NCBI GenBank assembly: GCA_034435015.1 | Contig: DAOTYH010000093.1 | Span: 1 to 26,309 of the forward strand | DNA length: 26,309 bases | Direction of reading: 5' to 3' | Source of the DNA: DAOTYH01 sp034435015 | GTDB taxonomy: Bacteria > Chloroflexota > Anaerolineae > Aggregatilineales > UBA3940 | Shown here: positions 23,701 through 26,309 of the stretch, piece after piece | How positions within the stretch are numbered: the stretch's first letter is position 1 | How the letters are laid out: every line of letters begins with the position of its first letter | Program-made: the position numbers and the translations under genes | The notes under the pieces: generated by a model | What the model was told of the DNA's origin: nothing | The model's database searches: none | The model's input: only the letters and a program-made list of their open reading frames with translations

Positions 23701-25101
23701 CTACACCACTCCATTGGGGAAGGTCGTCCGGCAGGCAATGACCTTGTCCACCGGTTGCCAGTATGAACGCAGAGTCCCGATCAGGTAGAGCGAGCCGGTA
23801 CACACCACCAGATCGTCCGGCCCTGCCAGCCCAAGCGCCTGTTCGAGCGCCTCCATAGGCATTCCGCCTGCTCTCACCTCACGCACACCCGCCTCGCGGG
23901 CCAGCTCGGCCAGCTCATCGGCAGGCAGGGCGGGCTTGCCCCTGACTTGCGGTGCAGTGGTGATCACCACATCAGCGACAGAGGCCAACAGCCGCAAAAT
24001 CGCGGTGACACTTTTTACCTCTAACAACCCCAGCACCAGAATCAACCGCCGGTAACGGAAAAGCTCGCGCAGGGCCGCAGTTAATGCTCCCACCTTCTCT
24101 TCGTTGTGTGCGCCGTCCAGCACCACCATCGGCTGACGCTGCATCACTTCCAGCCGACCGGCAAAACGTGCCTGTGCCAGCCCCTGACGGATGGCCGCCT
24201 CATCAAGTGCCAGCCCCTGACCGGCGGCATAGGCTTCCAGCGCGGCCAGCGCTAACGCCGCGTTGACAAGCTGATGGGCACCCAGCAGGCCAACGTGCAG
24301 ATCGTCCAACTGGAGGCGGATACCCCGATAAGAGAAACGTCCCCCGTGCTGGGACACCTCCAGCGGTTCGTAGTGTATTTCACGGCCCAGCCGGATGGGA
24401 CGCGCCCCGCGGTGAACAGCCTCCTGTTCGATCACCTTCAGCGCCGCAGGGGGAACTTCACCCACCACGACCGGCACACCGGGTTTGATGATGCCCGCCT
24501 TGTGGTAGGCGATCTCCTCCAGCGTGTCACCCAGCACCCGCACATGATCGTAGTGGACCGTGCTGATCACACTGACGCGCGGCGTCACGACGTTGGTACA
24601 GTCGTACCGCCCCCCCATCCCCACCTCGATCACGCCAGCCTCACAACCCTGATCAGCGAAGTAGGTCAATGCCAGCCCCAGCCATGCTTCCGCGTAGTGG
24701 GGCGCACCGAGTTCGTGTTCATCCAGCCGCACTTGTTCAACGGCGTTGATTACCCCTTCGGATAACGCGACTACCTCTTCCGCCGCGATCAGCCGCCCAT
24801 TCACACGAGCCTTCTCCAACGGAGTTTGCAGGTAGGGGGTAGTATGCGTGCCCGTCTTTAGACCCATCGCCGTCAGCATAGACTCGCACAGCATGGCGAC
24901 TGAACCCTTGCCTGAAGTGCCGCCAATATGGATCAGGTTGTAAGCATTTTGGGGATCGCCCAGATAGGTCATCAGGCGGCGGGTACGTTCCAGCCGCCTC
25001 TGGAACTCGATCTGGCGCTCCATGGGATCGGTAAACGACTCAGCATCGCGGACAATCAATTGCTCAAAACGCCTGAGGGCCTGACTGAGGGAGGTCTCCA
25101 A
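23701..25101 (-). CDS. folC: Folylpolyglutamate synthase / dihydrofolate synthase
   Basis: A 466-residue Mur-ligase-family enzyme that adds glutamate to (dihydro)pteroate or folate. Visible: P-loop GGTSGKGS at 60-67, TTPYLQTPLEKARVNG, EVGMGGRYDCTN, HYDHVRVLGDTLEEIAYHKAGIIKPG and C-terminal VVLDGAHNEEKVGAL, all hallmark FolC segments. The frame is open to 25377, which would overlap the neighbouring membrane protein gene. I chose TTG 25101 because AAGGA lies seven bases upstream and an extended -10 at 25136-25144 must precede the start; the length then fits, with a slightly long N-terminus. Whether it has both activities cannot be told by eye. It is convergent with ftsA. Confidence 0.92.
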   Translation of the reverse strand: METSLSQALRRFEQLIVRDAESFTDPMERQIEFQRRLERTRRLMTYLGDPQNAYNLIHIGGTSGKGSVAMLCESMLTAMGLKTGTHTTPYLQTPLEKARVNGRLIAAEEVVALSEGVINAVEQVRLDEHELGAPHYAEAWLGLALTYFADQGCEAGVIEVGMGGRYDCTNVVTPRVSVISTVHYDHVRVLGDTLEEIAYHKAGIIKPGVPVVVGEVPPAALKVIEQEAVHRGARPIRLGREIHYEPLEVSQHGGRFSYRGIRLQLDDLHVGLLGAHQLVNAALALAALEAYAAGQGLALDEAAIRQGLAQARFAGRLEVMQRQPMVVLDGAHNEEKVGALTAALRELFRYRRLILVLGLLEVKSVTAILRLLASVADVVITTAPQVRGKPALPADELAELAREAGVREVRAGGMPMEALEQALGLAGPDDLVVCTGSLYLIGTLRSYWQPVDKVIACRTTFPNGVV

Positions 25102-25135
25102 GGGGGCATCCTTAAAATCTTTGAAGTATGGTGCG

Positions 25136-25144
25136 ATTGTAACA
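25136..25144 (-). promoter_or_regulatory. Extended -10 promoter of folC
   Basis: The minus strand reads TGTTACAAT, of the TGnTACAAT form. The leader to the TTG at 25101 is about 28 bases. No clear -35. It lies just after the stop of the upstream membrane protein gene, so folC can be expressed on its own. Confidence 0.5.
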
Positions 25145-25178
25145 CAACTCAGCGGGGTGAAAACAGGGTACTCATCAG

Positions 25179-26027
25179 CTATTTCCCTTCCTGTGCACCA
25201 GATGGCTGAGCTGTTACCTCTCCACTCAGGCGAGGCATCACCCACGACCGGTACAACAGCCGGATCAGCAGGCCGACCCGCCAAAAGGCTAGTGCCGCCA
25301 TGCCGTGTGCCAGCACAGCGAAGAACGGCGGAGTCTGGCCGGTGTAGTAAATCCAGCAGTAGCGGGTTGTCCCCCATAGTTCGAGAAAGTAGCCCAGCCC
25401 CGAACCGGCCATGAAGGTCAGCACCGCCGTCCGGTGATTGGTCGGCGTCGCGATCAACAGGCCGCTTAGGATCAGCGCGGCCAGCGTGAGCGTCTTGTCA
25501 ATGGTCGGCCACACAAAGATCAGCATCAGAGCATAAAAAGCCGGGAAGATCAACCAGTAGACAGCCTGAAAGACTTTCTCCTGCCATTCAGGAACAAACC
25601 GGTCAAGCAGGCGCACCAGCCGGTCAATAGACAGGCTGGCTATCGGCCAAGCCGGGATAATCCACAGCGGGGGGCGTTCTTGGGTATAGTAGTGCCACAG
25701 GTTGGTCTGCGTGCCCCAGCTCTCAATCACCAGGCCGCCAGCCAGCCCTACTACGATGATCAGAGCGTCGGCCTTAAGGTCAGCCCCTGCCATGATCAAC
25801 AGCGACATGACGGCAAAATTGCCCAGCAACAGCCAGTCAATGTACAACCACCACCGGCCGTCCCATGGAATATAGGCCAACGCCTCCTGGGCCAGCGGCC
25901 ACCAGACTACCACAATGACCAGCACAGTCAGCACGAATGCGCCCATCAGATAATAACTGGAGCGCGTCCAGCCCAGCGCGGCGGCAGCCTTACGGTAGAA
26001 TCCCTTCAGAAGACTAGAAATCTGCAT
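25179..26027 (-). CDS. Multi-pass membrane protein with internal duplication
   Basis: A 282-residue protein with about seven hydrophobic helices. Two parallel segments carry the same pattern: E102-x-W-G-T, then W111-x-Y-Y, then PP (119-120); and E216-x-W-G-T, then W225-x-Y-Y, then PP (233-234). These lie in two halves (about 86-140 and 202-255), indicating an old internal repeat. The E-x-WGT...W-x-Y pattern recalls carotenoid-hydratase CruF/DUF422-type membrane enzymes, but no carotenoid gene is nearby and I do not assign a function. The ATG at 26027 is the only reasonable start, though AAGGA is very close to it. The tail (266-282) is hydrophilic. Confidence 0.8.
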   Translation of the reverse strand: MQISSLLKGFYRKAAAALGWTRSSYYLMGAFVLTVLVIVVVWWPLAQEALAYIPWDGRWWLYIDWLLLGNFAVMSLLIMAGADLKADALIIVVGLAGGLVIESWGTQTNLWHYYTQERPPLWIIPAWPIASLSIDRLVRLLDRFVPEWQEKVFQAVYWLIFPAFYALMLIFVWPTIDKTLTLAALILSGLLIATPTNHRTAVLTFMAGSGLGYFLELWGTTRYCWIYYTGQTPPFFAVLAHGMAALAFWRVGLLIRLLYRSWVMPRLSGEVTAQPSGAQEGK

Positions 26028-26069
26028 GTCCTTGTGCGCTCAAGCAATGTCATCTTCACGAGCACGGGT

Positions 26070-26098
26070 ATACTATTATTCATGCCGGCTCTGTGCAA
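26070..26098 (-). promoter_or_regulatory. Promoter of the duplicated membrane protein gene
   Basis: On the minus strand TTGCAC (26093-26098) and TAGTAT (26070-26075) are 17 bases apart. The leader to ATG 26027 is about 35 bases. Confidence 0.45.
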
Positions 26099-26265
26099 CT
26101 ACTGCCTGCTCAGAGTCAGCGGCCCGCCAGAGAGAGATGACAACGAACCGCCGATGGAAGACATCCAGCACCTAGCTGAGCGCCTGAGCCGAAAGCACCA
26201 GGGGTTATCCTCCTGGCTGTCACCGCCACACCGGTTAACAGAGCAACCAGCCTGTTGGTTGCTTT
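26081..26265 (+). ncRNA. Candidate small RNA (about 185 nt)
   Basis: A plus-strand TATACT (26069-26074) would start transcription near 26081-26082, and a strong intrinsic terminator ends the unit near 26265. The interval can form local hairpins, for example CCAGG...CCTGG near 26199-26217. It does not show the landmarks of tmRNA, SRP RNA, RNase P RNA or a known riboswitch that I can recognise. An alternative is a leaderless 62-residue frame from ATG 26082, but that frame runs through the terminator stem to a stop in the U-run, has no Shine-Dalgarno and no family resemblance. Confidence 0.35.
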
Positions 26266-26267
26266 TT
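26240..26267 (+). terminator. Strong intrinsic terminator
   Basis: GCAACCA-GCCTGT-TGGTTGC folds into a perfect 7-bp stem, followed directly by TTTTTT. It points right and does not serve any annotated protein gene. Confidence 0.88.
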
Positions 26268-26282
26268 TGATTAGAATCCCTA

Positions 26283-26309
26283 TCGACAGCCCACCAGACT
26301 GTTGTATAA
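26283..26309 (+). promoter_or_regulatory. Promoter at the right edge
   Basis: TCGACA (26283-26288, one change from consensus) is 16 bases from TATAA, which the window edge cuts. It would serve a gene to the right, outside the window. Confidence 0.4.

Noticed and set aside
25102..25377. FolC extension up to 25377
   Set aside because: It overlaps the neighbouring membrane protein gene and lies upstream of the folC promoter; the extra residues match nothing in FolC.
26082..26270. 62-residue protein at the right edge
   Set aside because: The frame ends inside the terminator U-run and has no Shine-Dalgarno; kept only as an alternative to the small RNA.
1..26309. CRISPR, insertion sequence, integrase, toxin-antitoxin or phage genes
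   Set aside because: I found no direct repeat arrays, transposase or recombinase motifs, or terminal inverted repeats around any gene.

Overview
The window is a GC-rich bacterial chromosome segment, densely packed with genes. I see no insertion sequence, phage gene, CRISPR array or rRNA. Gene content and style point to Chloroflexota, most likely class Anaerolineae: Thr/Pro-rich linkers, paired GAF proteins, an ABC-2 permease starting with an NPVALKELRGRMRGPRAF block, an FtsQ/FtsA/FtsZ set and a lipoprotein. This placement is inference; there is no marker RNA apart from one tRNA.

Positions 1-6631 (minus strand) hold a five-gene operon: an 817-residue secreted/membrane protein with a glutamine-amidotransferase-like fold and two central membrane helices, an ABC ATPase, two six-helix membrane proteins and a membrane-anchored coiled-coil protein that runs off the left edge. 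Upstream, and ended by a very strong terminator, is a one-gene FHA-domain membrane protein (6845-8641). It is divergent from a GNAT acetyltransferase (8776-9291).

Positions 9336-12616 (minus) form a second operon of five mixed genes: small membrane protein, methyltransferase, lipoprotein, deoxynucleoside kinase and AI-2E-type transporter. A cytoplasmic C39-like cysteine peptidase homologue (12673-13416) lies just upstream. Then come two GAF genes facing each other: a GAF/coiled-coil protein (13563-14444, plus) and a GAF-GAF class III adenylate cyclase (14465-16105, minus). After these is an unrecognised proline-rich protein (16277-17110, plus).

The right third carries cell division and envelope genes. 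ftsZ stands alone on the minus strand (17202-18338). A tRNA-Phe gene (18686-18758) separates it from a plus-strand run ddl - ftsQ - fabF - ftsA (19174-23694). The fatty acid synthase gene fabF sits between ftsQ and ftsA, and ftsZ is detached and points the other way. folC (23701-25101, minus) converges on ftsA. Upstream of folC is an uncharacterised multi-pass membrane protein with an internal duplication. The right edge holds a short unit of about 185 nt with a promoter-like element and an excellent intrinsic terminator, which I read as a small RNA candidate, followed by a promoter for a gene beyond the window.

Many start codons were moved inward from the longest frame because a good Shine-Dalgarno sequence sits before an internal ATG, GTG or TTG. 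Several promoters share an extended -10 of the form TGnTACAAT with little or no -35 box.
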